From positions 1 through 7,398 of the forward strand of contig CAMYNC010000163.1 of NCBI GenBank assembly GCA_947259685.1: DNA of 7,398 bases, written 5' to 3'. A program made the position numbers and the translations under genes. Source of the DNA: an uncultured Desulfuromonadales bacterium (GTDB taxonomy: Bacteria; Desulfobacterota; Desulfuromonadia; Desulfuromonadales; Geopsychrobacteraceae). Shown piece by piece: positions 6,743 to 7,398 of the stretch. Under the pieces are notes generated by a model, which saw only the letters and a program-made list of their open reading frames with translations, ran no database searches and had not been told where the DNA came from. Positions within the stretch are counted from its first letter, which is position 1; every line of letters begins with the position of its first letter.

Positions 6743-6755
6743 TTGTGTACCACAA
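6743..6755. promoter_or_regulatory. 13-bp palindrome just before the radical SAM start
   Basis: TTGTG-TAC-CACAA has perfect five-base arms and ends five bases upstream of the ATG at 6737, exactly where a ribosome site should be. It could be a repressor operator or an RNA hairpin controlling translation. It is short enough to be chance. Confidence 0.3.
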
Positions 6756-6767
6756 ATGAGGAAGAGG

Positions 6768-6798
6768 AAAAAGAAAAAGGGGCCGCCAAAGCGGCCCC
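6768..6798 (-). terminator. Strong intrinsic terminator between ftsZ and the radical SAM gene
   Basis: On the minus strand a perfect eight-pair, all G-C stem (GGGGCCGC/GCGGCCCC, 6779-6798, four-base loop) is followed directly by TTTTTCTTTTT (6778-6768). It is the clearest terminator in the window. It could end the ftsZ transcript or a small RNA, or act as an attenuator, because the radical SAM start codon is only 30 bases further on. Confidence 0.85.
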
Positions 6799-6801
6799 AA
6801 G

Positions 6802-6880
6802 TGACGAGGGAGTCGTCAGGGAAGTCATTACAACGTACAGAATGCTGTACATCTGCCGGGCGGAGAACCGGCGTAGCATT
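6802..6880 (-). ncRNA. Hairpin-rich leader or small RNA candidate
   Basis: Directly before the terminator the minus strand can fold several small stems: TGACGA/TCGTCA (6802-6818), GTACAG/CTGTAC (6835-6850) and GCCGG/CCGGC (6855-6872). AATGCT (6841-6846) and AGCATT (6875-6880) can also pair around the last stem, which excludes the GTACAG stem, so two alternative folds exist. With the terminator this makes about 110 bases of structured RNA. It does not match the 6S RNA, cobalamin, TPP or c-di-GMP cores I know. No clear promoter was found just upstream (a TTGATA at about 6896-6891 lacks a -10 partner). A 62-codon open frame here (6691-6879) looks fortuitous. Confidence 0.4.
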
Positions 6881-6971
6881 ACACTTTAAATATCAATTTA
6901 TTCCTAGCGGGCAGCGAAACAGACTTTCTGGAGCTAACCAACAGCCGAGCCGCAGTTATTCCTACGTCGGC

Positions 6972-7002
6972 GATAAAACCGAAAATGTCCGTTTAATGGA
7001 CA
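6972..7002 (-). terminator. Weak terminator-like hairpin after ftsZ
   Basis: TGTCC (7002-6998 as read on the minus strand) pairs with GGACA around a seven-base loop and is followed by TTTTCGGTTTTATC. It starts 24 bases after the ftsZ stop. The five-pair stem is short and the T-tract broken, so read-through towards the stronger terminator at 6768-6798 is likely. Confidence 0.35.
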
Positions 7003-7025
7003 ATCAGGCTGGAAGATTCCCTGAT

Positions 7026-7398
7026 TTAATCGACCCGCCGCCGCAAAAAAGTAGGGATATCGAATTGTTCGTCGTCGCTGAAAACGTCGCGCGGCTGACT
7101 GGGTCTCTCCCGCAGTTTGTGACTGCCATAGGGATCGATTTGCTGCTGATTGCGGATATGGGTCGGCACGTCGAGGTCGATCTTACCGCTCGATTGAGCC
7201 AGCGCACGAGCACGTTCCTGAACCACATCGGTCACCCGCCGCTTATTATCGAAACTTTCACCGAAACCGGTGGCAATCGCAGTAATCTTGATGCGTTCCC
7301 CGAGATTTTCGTCGATGACCAAGCCGACGATGATGTTGGCATCTTCGTGAACCTTTTCATGGATGATCGTCGAGGCTTCCTCGAACTCTTCCATAGTC
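7026..7398 (-). CDS. ftsZ: FtsZ, C-terminal third (5' end outside window)
   Basis: FtsZ is the tubulin-like GTPase that forms the cytokinetic ring. The 124 visible codons cover the end of the C-terminal subdomain (EASTIIHEKVHEDANIIVGLVIDENLGERIKITAIATGF), a short variable linker of about 50-60 residues, and the conserved C-terminal peptide DDEQFDIPTFLRRRVD. That peptide binds FtsA, ZipA-type and other anchors; compare DYLDIPAFLRKQAD in E. coli. The GTP-binding half with GGGTGTG lies beyond the right edge. The linker and tail are of Geobacter/Desulfuromonas type. The stop is TAA at 7028-7026. In most bacteria ftsZ closes the dcw cluster, so ftsA and ftsQ are expected to the right of the window. 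The frame stays open to the last base. Confidence 0.96.
   Translation of the reverse strand, partial: TMEEFEEASTIIHEKVHEDANIIVGLVIDENLGERIKITAIATGFGESFDNKRRVTDVVQERARALAQSSGKIDLDVPTHIRNQQQIDPYGSHKLRERPSQPRDVFSDDEQFDIPTFLRRRVD

Noticed and set aside
6691..6879. 62-codon frame covering the hairpins, the terminator and the radical SAM start
   Set aside because: It runs through a strong terminator stem and overlaps the radical SAM gene out of frame, with no family resemblance.
6855..6960. Cobalamin riboswitch upstream of the B12-domain-like radical SAM gene
   Set aside because: A B12-box-like string was sought, but only a loose resemblance appears (around 6912-6936) and the rest of the core is absent. 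The enzyme also lacks the DxHxxG motif.

Overview
The window looks like two pieces of bacterial chromosome from different proteobacterial lineages, joined at about position 1530-1538. The left 1.5 kb is GC-rich. It carries the first codons of purK, a complete purE and the first two thirds of pmbA (tldE). These proteins read like gammaproteobacterial versions; PurE in particular follows the E. coli protein closely. The rest of the window (about 1540-7398) reads like a Desulfuromonas/Geobacter-type organism (Desulfuromonadales): an exported fibronectin type III plus delta-60 repeat protein, a DUF3135-like small protein, an MFS transporter, a TIGR03960-like radical SAM protein and the C-terminal third of FtsZ. 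Lineage is judged from remembered family sequences, not from a search.

Layout. On the minus strand, purE (48-542) and purK (from 20 leftward) form an operon for the AIR to CAIR step of purine synthesis. pmbA (642 onward) is divergent from it. pmbA runs tail-to-tail into the fn3/delta-60 gene (minus, start 2762). Both genes lose their proper 3' ends at the same point and then read antisense through each other. This is the signature of a rearrangement breakpoint or an assembly chimera.

Positions 2763-3363 are a 600-base AT-rich gap with no convincing gene. It holds a good sigma-54 (-24/-12) promoter match at 3200-3215, facing the DUF3135-like gene (3364-3714, plus). That gene converges on the MFS gene (3744-4967, minus). 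The radical SAM gene (5013-6737, minus) lies upstream of the MFS gene with a 45-base gap, so the two probably form one transcription unit.

Between ftsZ (stop at 7026) and the radical SAM start are about 290 bases rich in small hairpins. They end in a textbook intrinsic terminator (6768-6798) only about 30 bases before the radical SAM start codon. This could be a small RNA or 3'-UTR of ftsZ, or an attenuating leader of the radical SAM gene. With the chimeric junction it is the most interesting part of the window. No tRNA, rRNA, CRISPR array, insertion sequence or transposase was seen.
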